From: Allobosea sp. Root381
GTDB taxonomy: Bacteria; Pseudomonadota; Alphaproteobacteria; Rhizobiales; Beijerinckiaceae
Direction: 5' to 3'
DNA: 64,000 nucleotides
NCBI RefSeq assembly: GCF_001429395.1
Contig: NZ_LMJT01000004.1
Location: forward strand, 62,694 to 126,693
Both the position numbers and the translations under genes were made by a program. How positions within the stretch are numbered: position 1 is the first letter of the stretch; every line of letters starts with the position of its first letter. Below the pieces are notes generated by a model, which saw only the letters and a program-made list of their open reading frames with translations, did not search any database and was not told the DNA's origin. Below are positions 49,348 through 58,267 of this stretch, one piece after another.

Positions 49348-50085
49348 TCAGATCATTGCCATTCCGCCGTTGACATGCAGCGTCTGGCCCGTCACGTACC
49401 CGGCTTCTGTGCTGGCGAGAAAGGCGACGGCGGCCGCGACATCGCCGCCTGAGCCGAGGCGTCCCATCGGAACGTCGGCGAGGATACCCTCGCGCTGCTT
49501 CTCGTTCAGCGCCTGCGTCATGGGTGACTCGATGAAGCCCGGCGCGACGACATTGACCGTGATGTTGCGGCTGGCGACCTCGGCGGCGAGCGCCTTCGAC
49601 ATGCCGATCAGGCCGGCCTTCGAGGCGGCATAGTTGCCCTGCCCCGGATTCCCCATCGTACCGACCACGGAGCCGATCGAGATGATGCGGCCATAGCGCC
49701 GGCGCATCATCGATTTCACGGCCGCACGCGAGAGCCGGAAGGCGGCCGTCAGGTTGACGGCGATGACGCTGTCCCAGTCCTCGTCCTTGAGACGCATGAA
49801 CAGGTTGTCCTTCGTCACGCCGGCATTGTTCACCAGAATGTCGAGGCCGCCGAGCTTCTCCTCGGCGGAGGGCACCAGCGCCTCGACCGAATCCTTGTCA
49901 GCGAGATTGCAGGGGGCGATCTCGACGCGCTCGCCAAGTTCGGCAGCGAAGGCCTCGAGCGCCTCGACACGGGTGCCGGACAGCGCGACGCTCGCGCCCT
50001 GTGCGTGGAGCAAGCGTGCGATCGCGCCCCCCAGCCCTCCGGTCGCGCCGGTGACCAGGGCTCTCTTGCCGGTCAGATCAAGCAT
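49348..50085 (-). CDS. fabG: 3-oxoacyl-ACP reductase
   Basis: NADPH-dependent SDR reducing 3-oxoacyl-ACP in fatty acid elongation. The 245-residue product has the nucleotide-binding TGKRALVTGATGGLGGAIAR, the NNAGVTKDNLFMRL motif, the catalytic Ser in IISIGSVVGTMGNPGQGNYA and YAASK, and the C-terminal VTGQTLHVNGGMAMI typical of FabG. It follows fabD by 31 bp, so fabD-fabG is an operon, then acpP-fabF follow. Confidence 0.97.
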   Translation of the reverse strand: MLDLTGKRALVTGATGGLGGAIARLLHAQGASVALSGTRVEALEAFAAELGERVEIAPCNLADKDSVEALVPSAEEKLGGLDILVNNAGVTKDNLFMRLKDEDWDSVIAVNLTAAFRLSRAAVKSMMRRRYGRIISIGSVVGTMGNPGQGNYAASKAGLIGMSKALAAEVASRNITVNVVAPGFIESPMTQALNEKQREGILADVPMGRLGSGGDVAAAVAFLASTEAGYVTGQTLHVNGGMAMI

Positions 50086-50116
50086 CGTCTCTCCCTTTCG
50101 GCGTTCTGCCGTTGTT

Positions 50117-51061
50117 TCACCCGTTCAGGGCCTTGTAGCCTGCGATGTCGTCGGCCGTTCCGACCGATACCGACGTTGCGCCCGCGGCGATGCGCTTGAT
50201 CAGCCCGGCCAACACCTTGCCGCTGCCGACCTCGACGAAGCGCGTCACGCCCGCTGCAACCATCGTCTCGACGCATTCGCGCCAGCGCACCGTTCCCGTG
50301 ACCTGCGCCACCAGCGAGGCGCAGATCGCGTCCGGGTCGGTGAGCGGCGCCGCACCGACATTCGCCATGACCGGCACGATGGGAGCCTTCATCGTGACCT
50401 GCGCCAGCGCGGCCTGCATGGCCTCGGCCGCCGGCTGCATCAGCGCACAATGGAAAGGAGCCGAAACCGGCAGCAGCATGGCGCGCCGGACGCCGCGCTC
50501 GCCAGAGAGAGCGATGGCCCGATCGATCGCCGCCTTGGCGCCCGAGAGCACGACCTGGCCGCCGCCATTGTCGTTGGCCACCTCGCAGACCTGGCCATGC
50601 GCCGCGTCAGCAGCGATCAACTGTGCCAGCTCGAACTCGGCGCCGAGCAGGGCCGCCATGGCGCCCTCGCCCGCCGGCACCGCCTTCTGCATGGCGTCGC
50701 CACGGATGCGCAGCAGGCGCGCGGCGTCGGCGATGCTGAAGGTGCCCGCCGCAGCCAGTGCGGAATATTCGCCGAGCGAGTGGCCGGCGACGAAGGCAGC
50801 GTCGCGGGAAAGGTCGAACCCAGCCTCCGATTCGAGCACGCGAACGACGGCGAGGCTGACCGCCATGAGCGCCGGCTGGGCGTTGGCGGTAAGGGTCAGC
50901 TCTTCGCTCGGCCCTTCCCACATCAGCGCAGACAGCTTTTGCGACAATGCGGCATCGACCTCGTCGAACACGGCCTTCGCCACCGGGAACGTCTCGGCGA
51001 GGGTCTTGCCCATGCCGACGGCCTGTGAGCCCTGGCCGGGGAAGAGGAACGCGGTCGTCAT
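50117..51061 (-). CDS. fabD: Malonyl-CoA:ACP transacylase
   Basis: Loads malonate from CoA to ACP. The 314-residue product has the start MTTAFLFPGQGSQAVGMGKT, the nucleophile motif FVAGHSLGEYSALAAAG, the Arg in ARLLRIRGDAMQ and the catalytic His in LLPVSAPFHCALMQPA. The frame is open over 100 codons upstream, but the ATG at 51061 with AGAGG upstream gives the exact family N-terminus. It is first gene of the fab block and divergent from rpsF. Confidence 0.97.
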   Translation of the reverse strand: MTTAFLFPGQGSQAVGMGKTLAETFPVAKAVFDEVDAALSQKLSALMWEGPSEELTLTANAQPALMAVSLAVVRVLESEAGFDLSRDAAFVAGHSLGEYSALAAAGTFSIADAARLLRIRGDAMQKAVPAGEGAMAALLGAEFELAQLIAADAAHGQVCEVANDNGGGQVVLSGAKAAIDRAIALSGERGVRRAMLLPVSAPFHCALMQPAAEAMQAALAQVTMKAPIVPVMANVGAAPLTDPDAICASLVAQVTGTVRWRECVETMVAAGVTRFVEVGSGKVLAGLIKRIAAGATSVSVGTADDIAGYKALNG

Positions 51062-51408
51062 TCGGCAAGCCTCTCGTTCTGGCGCCTTGCGCAGATTCAC
51101 GGCGCTGTCACACTGCCTTGGACGCCAAGTCAAGCACGGCGCCTGATTATTAGCCGCAGAACCGCTCCGTGCGCACCGATTTAGGTTGCATGATGGCGCC
51201 CGAGCCTGTAACGACCGCCTCCTGTTTGTTCGGCCGGAGGCTGAACGGATGGCGCGTGCGTTCTCGCCCAGGCGAGGCCGCGGCGCAGGCTCCCCTCCAG
51301 GAAGCCGCCATCCCGTGTCTCCGCCTTCGATGAAATCCTGTCGGGCCTTATCCAGGGCTCGGAGGGCTCCGCGCCGAGCGAAACAGGGTGAAACAAGGAA
51401 GGCCAATC
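51062..51408. promoter_or_regulatory. Divergent fabD-rpsF promoter region with long rpsF leader
   Basis: 347 bp without a gene. A weak plus-strand promoter candidate reads TTGCAT (51186-51191), 17 bp, TAACGA (51209-51214). If used, it would give an rpsF leader of about 190 nt. rpsF leaders in many bacteria carry a structure bound by the S6:S18 complex; I could not confirm the motif by eye. The bases nearest rpsF (51395-51402) form a good ribosome-binding site, AAGGAAGG. Confidence 0.35.
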
Positions 51409-51864
51409 ATGGCGAAATACGAGCATGTTCTGCTCGCGCGACAAGATGTCAGCGCGCAGCAGGTCGACACTCTTGTCGAGACGTTCAAGGGGATCATCGA
51501 GGCGAATGGCGGCTCGGTGCCCAAGGTCGAGTACTGGGGCGTCAAGTCCCTCGGCTACCGCATCAAGAAGAACCGCAAGGCGCATTACTCGCTGCTGAAC
51601 ATCGACGCTCCCGCTGCCGCTGTGGCGGAGATGGAGCGCCAGATGCGCATCAACGAGGACGTGCTGCGCTTCCTCACCATCCGCGTGGAAGAGTTCGAGG
51701 AAGGCCAGTCGGCCATGCTTCAGAAGCGCGACCGCGATGACCGCGGCGATCGGGGCGACCGCTTCGACCGTCCCGGCGGCGGCGACCGCTTCGACCGTGG
51801 CCCGCGTCGTGACCGTCCGCGTCGCGAAGACGAAGCCACCGAAACCCCTGCCGCGGAGGCCTGA
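51409..51864 (+). CDS. rpsF: 30S ribosomal protein S6
   Basis: S6 pairs with S18 on the 30S platform. The 151-residue product has the ferredoxin-like core ([57 protein letters not shown]) and an unstructured C-terminal tail of about 40 residues made of Arg/Asp repeats ([16 protein letters not shown] and similar), longer than in E. coli. The ATG at 51409 has AAGGAAGG upstream. rpsR starts 3 bp after the stop. Confidence 0.97.
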   Translation: MAKYEHVLLARQDVSAQQVDTLVETFKGIIEANGGSVPKVEYWGVKSLGYRIKKNRKAHYSLLNIDAPAAAVAEMERQMRINEDVLRFLTIRVEEFEEGQSAMLQKRDRDDRGDRGDRFDRPGGGDRFDRGPRRDRPRREDEATETPAAEA

Positions 51865-51867
51865 TCC

Positions 51868-52113
51868 ATGTCGACTGCATCCGCTGGCGCCCGCCGCCCC
51901 TTCTTCCGCCGCCGCAAGTCCTGCCCCTTCTCGGGTGAGGGCGCTCCGAAGATCGACTACAAGGACGTGCGCCTGCTCTCGCGCTACATCTCCGAGCGCG
52001 GCAAGATCGTGCCGTCGCGCATCACGGCGGTCTCCGCCAAGAAGCAGCGCGAGCTCGCCCAGGCGATCAAGCGCGCCCGCTTCCTCGGCCTGCTGCCTTA
52101 CGTGATCCGCTGA
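51868..52113 (+). CDS. rpsR: 30S ribosomal protein S18
   Basis: 81-residue, strongly basic S18 with [20 protein letters not shown] (a single Cys after the basic run), [20 protein letters not shown] and the C-terminal [13 protein letters not shown]. The ATG at 51868 uses the GGAGG at the end of rpsF. It forms the standard S6-S18 pair, with L9 downstream. Confidence 0.98.
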   Translation: MSTASAGARRPFFRRRKSCPFSGEGAPKIDYKDVRLLSRYISERGKIVPSRITAVSAKKQRELAQAIKRARFLGLLPYVIR

Positions 52114-52128
52114 GCGGTTCCTGAATAC

Positions 52129-52152
52129 CCGGCGGCGAGCGATCGCCGCCGG
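52129..52152 (+). promoter_or_regulatory. Strong hairpin after rpsR
   Basis: CCGGCGGCGA, loop GCGA, TCGCCGCCGG: a perfect 10-bp stem 15 bp past the rpsR stop. It is followed by TTCCTGATCT rather than a true U-run. It is probably a partial terminator or 3'-end stabiliser separating rpsF-rpsR from DUF2232-rplI. Confidence 0.45.
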
Positions 52153-52273
52153 TTCCTGATCTGAATTCCACCAGTCGCCCTGTGGTGAAACTCCACCGGG
52201 TTCGTTGAGGCGAGATGCCTCTCACCCTGCCCGGCCGATCTGGCCCGGGAGCAGCGGGACAGCAGGACGAAGC

Positions 52274-53233
52274 ATGATACCGGTTGTCGGCATCGGCGCG
52301 GGCCTTGTAGCGGCCTTGCTTTTCTCAGTGGTGATCACCGGATCGCCGCTGGCCGTGCTGCTGTATTCGGCCGCCCCCCTCCCGATCCTGATTGCCGCCC
52401 TGGGCTGGAACCACCGCGCCGGCCTGTTCGCCTGCGCCGCGGGAGCCGTTGCCGTTGCAGTCGCGCTGAGCGTGCCGGCGGGCTTCGCCTTCGCGCTTAT
52501 CATCGCCGTGCCGGCCTGGTGGATCGCCTATCTCGTGCTGCTGGCGCGGACGGATGGCGCCGGCACGACCGAATGGTATCCGCTCGGCAACCTGATGGTC
52601 TGGATCGCGGCGACCGCGACGATGGCGACCGTCGCCAGCGCGCTCGTCATGACGACCGACTACGAGGCCTATCGCGCAGTCATCGCCCGCATCGTCGAGA
52701 ACCTGCTGGCCGAGATGGTGCGCAGCAAGATGATCGTCCTGCCGGAAGGCACCACGCAGGCCGAACTCGCTGCCAGCTTCACGCCGCTGCTGGTGCGCGC
52801 CGTGCCGCTCGGCATCGGCGCCTCCGTCGTCACGACGATCACCGCCAATCTCTGGATCGCCGCCAAGGCGGTGCAGCTTTCGGGCCGCCTGCCGCGGCCC
52901 TGGCCCTTCATTCCCTCGACAACCCTGCCTCGCCAAGCACTGGCGCTTCTGGCGGCCGGCTTCGTCGCTGCGACGCTGGACGGCTTCATCGGCCTGGCCG
53001 GCGTCGCCCTGGTCGGCTCGCTTGCCGCCGCCTTCATGTTCAGCGGCCTCGCCATGCTGCACGATCTTTCGCGCGGCCAAGCCTGGCGCACGCCGATGCT
53101 GATCAGCGTCTATGTCTCGCTCATCGTGATGCAGGCCGTTCTGACACCGCTGCTGGCGCTCGCCGGCGTGATCGACAGCCTTCTCGGCCTGCGCAAGCGG
53201 GCCGCGCTGCCTCCACCGCCTTCCAACACCTGA
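52274..53233 (+). CDS. DUF2232 polytopic membrane protein
   Basis: 319-residue integral membrane protein of the DUF2232 family, with about eight hydrophobic segments (VGIGAGLVAALLFSVVITGS, LFACAAGAVAVAVALSVPAG, FALIIAVPAWWIAYLVLLAR and more) and a Pro-rich C-terminal end. The Bacillus relative is YybS; a transport or S-component-like role has been suggested but function is unknown. It sits between rpsR and rplI, its usual place in this order. The ATG at 52274 has AGGACGA upstream. Confidence 0.85.
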   Translation: MIPVVGIGAGLVAALLFSVVITGSPLAVLLYSAAPLPILIAALGWNHRAGLFACAAGAVAVAVALSVPAGFAFALIIAVPAWWIAYLVLLARTDGAGTTEWYPLGNLMVWIAATATMATVASALVMTTDYEAYRAVIARIVENLLAEMVRSKMIVLPEGTTQAELAASFTPLLVRAVPLGIGASVVTTITANLWIAAKAVQLSGRLPRPWPFIPSTTLPRQALALLAAGFVAATLDGFIGLAGVALVGSLAAAFMFSGLAMLHDLSRGQAWRTPMLISVYVSLIVMQAVLTPLLALAGVIDSLLGLRKRAALPPPPSNT

Positions 53234-53267
53234 CCAACAAAACAACAGATCCTAAGGAGACATCATC

Positions 53268-53831
53268 ATGGAAGTGATCCTGCTCGAACGCGTCGCCAAG
53301 CTTGGCCAGATGGGCGAAGTCGTCCGCGTCCGCGACGGCTTCGGCCGCAACTACCTTCTCGCCCGCGGCAAGGCGCTGCGCGCCACCGAGGAGAACAAGA
53401 AGCGGTTCGAAAGCCAGAAGATCGAACTCGAGACCCGCAATCTCGAGCTCAAGTCGGAAGCCGAGGCCGTTGCCGAGTCGCTGGACGGCCTCACCGTCGT
53501 GATGCTGCGCCAGTCGGGCGAGTCCGGCGTGCTCTACGGCTCGGTCTCGACCCGCGACATCGCCGAGTCGCTGACCGCCGAGGGCTTCAACGTCGCTCGC
53601 AGCCAGGTCACGCTCAACGCCCCGATCAAGACGCTCGGCCTGCACACCGTCCCGGTCGTGCTGCATCCTGAGGTTTCGGTCACGGTCACCGTGAACATCG
53701 CCCGCTCGGCCCAGGAAGCCCAGCGCCAGGCCGCCGGCGAGAACGTCACGGCCCGCGAGGAGTTCGACCTCGACGATCTCGGCCTCGAGGTCGGTGCGGC
53801 GCTGGCGGAAGCCGGCGACGACGATCGCTGA
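53268..53831 (+). CDS. rplI: 50S ribosomal protein L9
   Basis: Elongated two-domain L9 of 187 residues. The N-terminal rRNA-binding domain is [20 protein letters not shown] with [20 protein letters not shown], followed by the long connecting helix and a C-terminal domain ([14 protein letters not shown]). An acidic tail of about 35 residues ([12 protein letters not shown]) exceeds the E. coli length of 149. The start has the excellent site AAGGAGA. It ends in a strong terminator. Confidence 0.98.
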   Translation: MEVILLERVAKLGQMGEVVRVRDGFGRNYLLARGKALRATEENKKRFESQKIELETRNLELKSEAEAVAESLDGLTVVMLRQSGESGVLYGSVSTRDIAESLTAEGFNVARSQVTLNAPIKTLGLHTVPVVLHPEVSVTVTVNIARSAQEAQRQAAGENVTAREEFDLDDLGLEVGAALAEAGDDDR

Positions 53832-53856
53832 GCCTTTCAGGTCACGCCATCGAGTC

Positions 53857-53888
53857 AAGGGCGCCGCGGCAACGCGGCGCCCTTTTTT
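53857..53888 (+). terminator. Rho-independent terminator of rplI
   Basis: AAGGGCGCCGC (53857-53867), loop GGCAAC, GCGGCGCCCTT (53874-53884): an 11-bp perfect stem running into a T6 tract (53883-53888), 25 bp after the rplI stop. It separates the ribosomal-protein transcript from dnaB. Confidence 0.9.
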
Positions 53889-54010
53889 GTTCTGGCCTGT
53901 GAAGTACCGTGGATGGTGAACTTGCTGCTGGCGCAGACTGTCGGAGTGCGGGATTAGAAGGCTCTCCCGACTCGGCCGGCTGACATTTCTCCCACGTGGC
54001 CGTTTGTCGG

Positions 54011-54039
54011 CTTGAAATGTAAGTAACCACTTACTTATC
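54011..54039 (+). promoter_or_regulatory. Putative dnaB promoter with embedded 18-bp operator-like palindrome
   Basis: CTTGAA (54011-54016), 17 bp, CTTATC (54034-54039) fits the alphaproteobacterial CTTGAC-N17-CTATAT pattern reasonably. The spacer and -10 are occupied by TAAGTAA-CCAC-TTACTTA (54020-54037), a perfect 7-bp inverted repeat of the kind bound by TetR-family repressors. The dnaB ATG is at 54049, so a start point near 54046 would give an almost leaderless message. Regulation of dnaB by such a site is inference. Confidence 0.5.
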
Positions 54040-54048
54040 AAGGCAGCC

Positions 54049-55536
54049 ATGGCCACCGCGACCGCCCTCGTCACCCGCCTCGAAAACCGCGAGGCCGAAT
54101 TCCGCGTTCAGCCTCACAACATCGAGGCTGAGCAGGCGCTGCTGGGCGCGATGCTGGTCAACAACGACGCGTTCTATCGCGTCTCCGACTTCCTGGTGCC
54201 CGAGCACTTCTTCGAGCCGATCCACCAACGCGTCTTTGAGCTGGCATCGAGCCTGATCCGGGCCGGCAAGATCGCGACGCCGATCACGCTGAAGACCTTC
54301 GTCAATGATCTCGACCTCGGCGAAATCACGCCGAGCCAATATCTCGCGCGCCTCGCCGCCGAGGCGACGACCGTCATCAATGCCGGCGATTACGGCCGCA
54401 CCATCTATGAGCTCGCGGTGCGCCGGCAGCTCATCGGCGTCGGCGAGGACCTGGTGAACGTCGCCTATGACGCGCCGGTCGACATGGCGCCGCGCGAGCA
54501 GATCGAGGAAGCCGAGCGCAAGCTCTACGAACTCGCGGAAAAAGGCCGCTACGAGGGCGGCTTCCAGAAGTTCGACGGGGCGCTCAGGCTCGCCATCGAC
54601 ATGGCGGCGAGCGCCTATCAACGCGCCGGCGGCCTCTCGGGCATTTCCTCCGGCCTGCGGGACCTCGACCAGCGCATGGGCGGCCTGCAGCCCTCGGACC
54701 TGATCGTGCTCGCCGGCCGCCCGGCAATGGGCAAGACCTCGCTCGCCACCAACATCGCCTTCAACATCGCGAAGGCCTGGCGCGGCGAACGCCAGACCGA
54801 CGGCTCGATCAAGACGGTCGATGGTGGCATCGTTGCCTTCTTCTCACTGGAAATGTCGGCCGACCAGCTCGCGACGCGTATCGTCGCCGAGCAATCGAGC
54901 ATCTCCTCCTACAAGATCAGGCAGGGCCGCATCACCGAGGGCGATTTCGCCCGGCTGACCGATGTCGCGGCGCAGATCGAGAAGCTGCCTCTCTATATCG
55001 ACCAGACCGGCGGCATCTCGATCGCCCAGCTCGTTGCCCGCGCGCGCCGGCTGAAGCGCCAGAAGGGTCTCGACGTCCTGTTCATCGACTACCTGCAGTT
55101 GCTCTCGGGCTCCTCCAAGAACAACCAGAACCGCGTCCAGGAACTGACCGAGATCACCACCAGCCTGAAGGCGCTGGCGAAGGAGCTCGCCGTGCCGATC
55201 ATCGCGCTGTCCCAGCTCTCGCGCCAGGTCGAGAGCCGCGACGACAAGCGCCCGCAGCTCTCGGACCTTCGCGAATCGGGCTCGATCGAGCAGGACGCCG
55301 ACGTGGTGATGTTCGTCTACCGCGACGAGTACTACCTCAAGGGCAAGGAGCCGCGCCCCGGCACCGAAGAACACAACAAGTGGCAGATCGAGATGGAGGC
55401 GGCCCATGGCGTGGCCGAGCTCATCATCGGCAAGCAGCGTCACGGCCCGACCGGAGCGATCGCGCTTCAGTTCGACGCCGAGGTGACACGCTTCTCCGAT
55501 CGTGCAGACGACATGCGACTTCCGGACCGCGAATGA
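54049..55536 (+). CDS. dnaB: Replicative DNA helicase
   Basis: Hexameric 5'-3' helicase that drives the replication fork. The 495-residue product has the N-terminal collar domain (FRVQPHNIEAEQALLGAMLV), linker, and the RecA-like motor: Walker A LAGRPAMGKTSLATNIA, VAFFSLEMSADQLATRIVAE, Walker B LDVLFIDYLQLLSG, and QLSRQVESRDDKRPQLSDLR-ESG arginine-finger region. No intein is present. It overlaps alr by 4 bp (ATGA). Confidence 0.98.
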   Translation: MATATALVTRLENREAEFRVQPHNIEAEQALLGAMLVNNDAFYRVSDFLVPEHFFEPIHQRVFELASSLIRAGKIATPITLKTFVNDLDLGEITPSQYLARLAAEATTVINAGDYGRTIYELAVRRQLIGVGEDLVNVAYDAPVDMAPREQIEEAERKLYELAEKGRYEGGFQKFDGALRLAIDMAASAYQRAGGLSGISSGLRDLDQRMGGLQPSDLIVLAGRPAMGKTSLATNIAFNIAKAWRGERQTDGSIKTVDGGIVAFFSLEMSADQLATRIVAEQSSISSYKIRQGRITEGDFARLTDVAAQIEKLPLYIDQTGGISIAQLVARARRLKRQKGLDVLFIDYLQLLSGSSKNNQNRVQELTEITTSLKALAKELAVPIIALSQLSRQVESRDDKRPQLSDLRESGSIEQDADVVMFVYRDEYYLKGKEPRPGTEEHNKWQIEMEAAHGVAELIIGKQRHGPTGAIALQFDAEVTRFSDRADDMRLPDRE

Positions 55537-56669
55537 TGATTTTCGACACGCCCGCCTCCGGCGCCCATGGCGCCACGCTGACCATCGACCTCGGCGCGCT
55601 GGTGGCGAACTGGCGTGCGCTCGGCGAGCGTGCCGGGGCGGGTGCGGAAGCCGGCGCTGTGGTCAAGGCCGACGCCTATGGCATCGGCATCGAGCCGGCC
55701 GTGACCGCGCTGTCGCGGGCGGGCTGCCGGAGCTTCTTCGTCGCGCATGTTTCCGAAGGCATCCGGGCGCGCGCCGTCGCTCCCGAGGCGCCGGTCTATG
55801 TCCTCAACGGGCTCCTGCCGGGCAGCTGCGACGTCTTTGCCCAGCACGAGCTTTCTCCCGTGCTCGGCTCGCATGAGGAGCTGCTCGAATGGGCGGCCTT
55901 CCGGCAGACCGGCGCCAATGCGCGGCCCGCTGCCCTGCATGTCGACACCGCGATGAACCGGCTTGGCCTTTGGGCCGGCGAAGGGTTGAACCTCGCCCGC
56001 GAGAAGGCGGGCGCGATCTCGGCAGCCGGCATCGGGCTGGTGATGAGCCATTTCGCCTCTTCCGAGGACGAGACCGACCCGGCCAATGCCCGCCAGATCG
56101 CGGCCTTCGCCGAGATCGCCGCCGCATTTCCGGGGCTGCCGGCCTCGCTCAAGAACTCCTCGGGGCATTTCCTGAAGGAATGTCCGTCCTACCAGCTGAC
56201 CCGGCCGGGATACGGCCTCTATGGCGGCAACCCGACGCCCGGCCTGCCGAACCCGATGCGCCCCGTCGTCGGGCTGGAATCTCGGATTATCCAGGTGCGC
56301 GAGGTCGAGCCCGGCACGCAGGTCGGCTATAACGGGCGCTGGACCGCCAAGCGGAAGAGCCGGCTCGCGACGATCTGCCTCGGCTATGCCGACGGCTATC
56401 CGCGCAATGCGAGCTGGACCGACAAGAGCACGGGCGGCTCGGCGATCGTCGGCGGCGTCGCCTGCCCCTTCGTCGGCTCCGTTTCGATGGATCTGATCAT
56501 CGTCGACGTCACGGCGGCACCTGTCGCCGCAGCGAAGCGTGGCGAGCCGGCGACGCTGATCGGTGGTGCGCTCGATCTCGAGACGGTCGGGGCCGGTGCC
56601 AAGACGATCGGCTACGAGATCCTGACCAGTCTCGGCCGGCGCCATGCGCGGCGCTATGTGGGGCTTTGA
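55533..56669 (+). CDS. alr: Alanine racemase
   Basis: PLP enzyme supplying D-alanine for peptidoglycan. The 378-residue product has the PLP lysine in AGAVVKADAYGIGIEPAV, the PLP-contacting VDTAMNRLGLW and SHFASSEDETDPAN segments, and the second catalytic base Tyr in QVGYNGRWTAKRKSRLAT within the C-terminal barrel. The ATG at 55533 overlaps the dnaB stop; a second ATG follows immediately. It is co-transcribed with dnaB; radA follows after 98 bp filled by REP-like repeats. Confidence 0.96.
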   Translation: MMIFDTPASGAHGATLTIDLGALVANWRALGERAGAGAEAGAVVKADAYGIGIEPAVTALSRAGCRSFFVAHVSEGIRARAVAPEAPVYVLNGLLPGSCDVFAQHELSPVLGSHEELLEWAAFRQTGANARPAALHVDTAMNRLGLWAGEGLNLAREKAGAISAAGIGLVMSHFASSEDETDPANARQIAAFAEIAAAFPGLPASLKNSSGHFLKECPSYQLTRPGYGLYGGNPTPGLPNPMRPVVGLESRIIQVREVEPGTQVGYNGRWTAKRKSRLATICLGYADGYPRNASWTDKSTGGSAIVGGVACPFVGSVSMDLIIVDVTAAPVAAAKRGEPATLIGGALDLETVGAGAKTIGYEILTSLGRRHARRYVGL

Positions 56670-56692
56670 CGTGAGCGGCGATAGGCGCGTCG

Positions 56693-56763
56693 TGCTCGGG
56701 CTCGACCCGAGCATCACCTGCGAGAGATTCTCGGGTCTGCGCTTCGCTTCGCCCAGAATGACG
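56693..56763. repeat. REP-like palindromic units between alr and radA
   Basis: Two adjacent palindromic units. First, TGCTCGGG-CTCGA-CCCGAGCA (56693-56713), a perfect 8-bp stem. Second, ATTCTCGGG and CCCAGAAT (56727-56759) flank TCTGCGCTTCGCTTCG, with one unpaired base. The wording resembles extragenic palindromes I know from other Hyphomicrobiales. The element ends 4 bp before the radA start codon, so it supplies the whole radA leader. Confidence 0.65.
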
Positions 56764-56767
56764 CCTG

Positions 56768-58162
56768 ATGGCTAAACGCGGCCCGACCTATACCTGCCAG
56801 AACTGCGGCGCTGTCTATCACCGCTGGCAGGGCAAATGCGACGCCTGCGGAACATGGTCCTCGCTCTCCGAAGAGGCGCAGGCCGCGCCCGTTCCCGGCG
56901 CGCGCGGTTCGTCGGGCAAGGCGCGCGGTCGGGTCTTCGCGCTGGAGAGCCTGAAGGGCGACACCCAGGACGCACCGCGCATCGTCTCGCGCATCGGCGA
57001 GCTCGACCGCGTCACCGGCGGCGGCTTCGTGCCGGGCTCGGTGCTGCTGATCGGCGGCGACCCAGGCATCGGCAAGTCGACGCTGCTGATGCAGGCCTGC
57101 GCGGCACTCGCCCTGTCGGGTCGACGCGTCGTCTATGTTTCGGGCGAGGAATCGACCGGGCAGGTCCGGCTGCGCGCCGAGCGCATGGGGCTGGCCGATG
57201 CGCCGGTCGATCTCGCTTCCGAGACCAATGTCGAGGATATCATCGCGACGCTGGGGCAAGGCACCCGCCCTGCCCTCGTCGTGATCGACTCGATCCAGAC
57301 CATGTGGTCGGGCGAGGTCGAGAGCGCGCCGGGCACAGTGACGCAGGTGCGCGGCTCGGCCCAGGCCCTGATCCGCTACGCCAAGACCAGCGGCGCCTGC
57401 CTCATCCTGGTCGGACACGTCACCAAGGACGGGCAGATCGCAGGGCCGCGCGTCGTCGAGCACATGGTCGACGCCGTCCTCTCCTTCGAGGGAGAAGGTG
57501 CCCATGCCTTCCGCATCCTGCGCGGGCAGAAGAACCGCTTCGGCGCTACCGACGAGATCGGCGTGTTCGAGATGACCGGGAAGGGCCTGTCGGAAGTCGG
57601 CAATCCCTCCGCACTCTTCCTGGCTGGTCGGGATCAAGCTGCGCCGGGCGCCGCGGTGTTCGCGGGTGTCGAGGGCACGCGGCCGGTTCTCGTCGAGATC
57701 CAGGCTCTGGTGGCCCCGACCTCGCTCGGTACCCCGCGACGCGCCGTGGTCGGCTGGGAGAACAGCCGTCTCGCGATGGTGCTGGCCGTGCTGGAAACGC
57801 ATGGCGGCCTGCGGCTCGGCCAGCACGACGTCTATCTCAACGTCGCCGGCGGTCTGCGCGTAAACGAACCCGCCGCCGACCTCGCCGTGGCGGCAGCGCT
57901 GGTCTCTTCGCTCACGGGGGCGATTTTGCCGCCGGAATCAGTTTATTTTGGCGAGATCGCGCTATCGGGCGCGATCCGGCCGGTCTCGGTGGCGGCTGCG
58001 CGGCTGCGAGAGGCCTCGAAACTGGGCTTCGAGGCGGCGCTGATGCCGTCCGGCGGCGCCGATGCGGGCGACGGCGGCGGGCTGAACCTGAAGCGATTCG
58101 GCCATGTCACGGAACTCGTTGCCGATATCGCCGCCCGCGCGCCTCGCAGAGATGTGAAATGA
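56768..58162 (+). CDS. radA: DNA repair protein RadA (Sms)
   Basis: RecA-related branch-migration helicase used in recombination. The 464-residue product has the four-Cys zinc finger YTCQNCGAVYHRWQGKCDAC, Walker A IGGDPGIGKSTLLMQ, the SGEESTGQVRLRAERMGL stretch, Walker B-like LVVIDSIQTMWSGE, the RadA-specific KNRFG (RGQKNRFGATDEIG), and a C-terminal Lon-protease-like domain (NVAGGLRVNEPAADLAVAAA). The start ATG at 56768 has no recognisable ribosome-binding site, because REP-like sequence abuts it. It is followed by cvpA after 105 bp. Confidence 0.97.
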   Translation: MAKRGPTYTCQNCGAVYHRWQGKCDACGTWSSLSEEAQAAPVPGARGSSGKARGRVFALESLKGDTQDAPRIVSRIGELDRVTGGGFVPGSVLLIGGDPGIGKSTLLMQACAALALSGRRVVYVSGEESTGQVRLRAERMGLADAPVDLASETNVEDIIATLGQGTRPALVVIDSIQTMWSGEVESAPGTVTQVRGSAQALIRYAKTSGACLILVGHVTKDGQIAGPRVVEHMVDAVLSFEGEGAHAFRILRGQKNRFGATDEIGVFEMTGKGLSEVGNPSALFLAGRDQAAPGAAVFAGVEGTRPVLVEIQALVAPTSLGTPRRAVVGWENSRLAMVLAVLETHGGLRLGQHDVYLNVAGGLRVNEPAADLAVAAALVSSLTGAILPPESVYFGEIALSGAIRPVSVAAARLREASKLGFEAALMPSGGADAGDGGGLNLKRFGHVTELVADIAARAPRRDVK

Positions 58163-58267
58163 GGGCGTCGCAATAGTGACGCAGCCGGCGCGAGCGCGTA
58201 TAGCAAAGCCGATACGGCCAGCCCATATGACGCGGGCCATTCCCGGCACCAACGAAGCGGCTCCTCC

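Noticed and set aside
56671..56775. 34-codon GTG ORF between alr and radA whose start (VVLGLDPSIT) vaguely recalls RuvC-like proteins
   Set aside because: It is composed of REP-like palindromes, lacks a ribosome-binding site and runs into radA out of frame.
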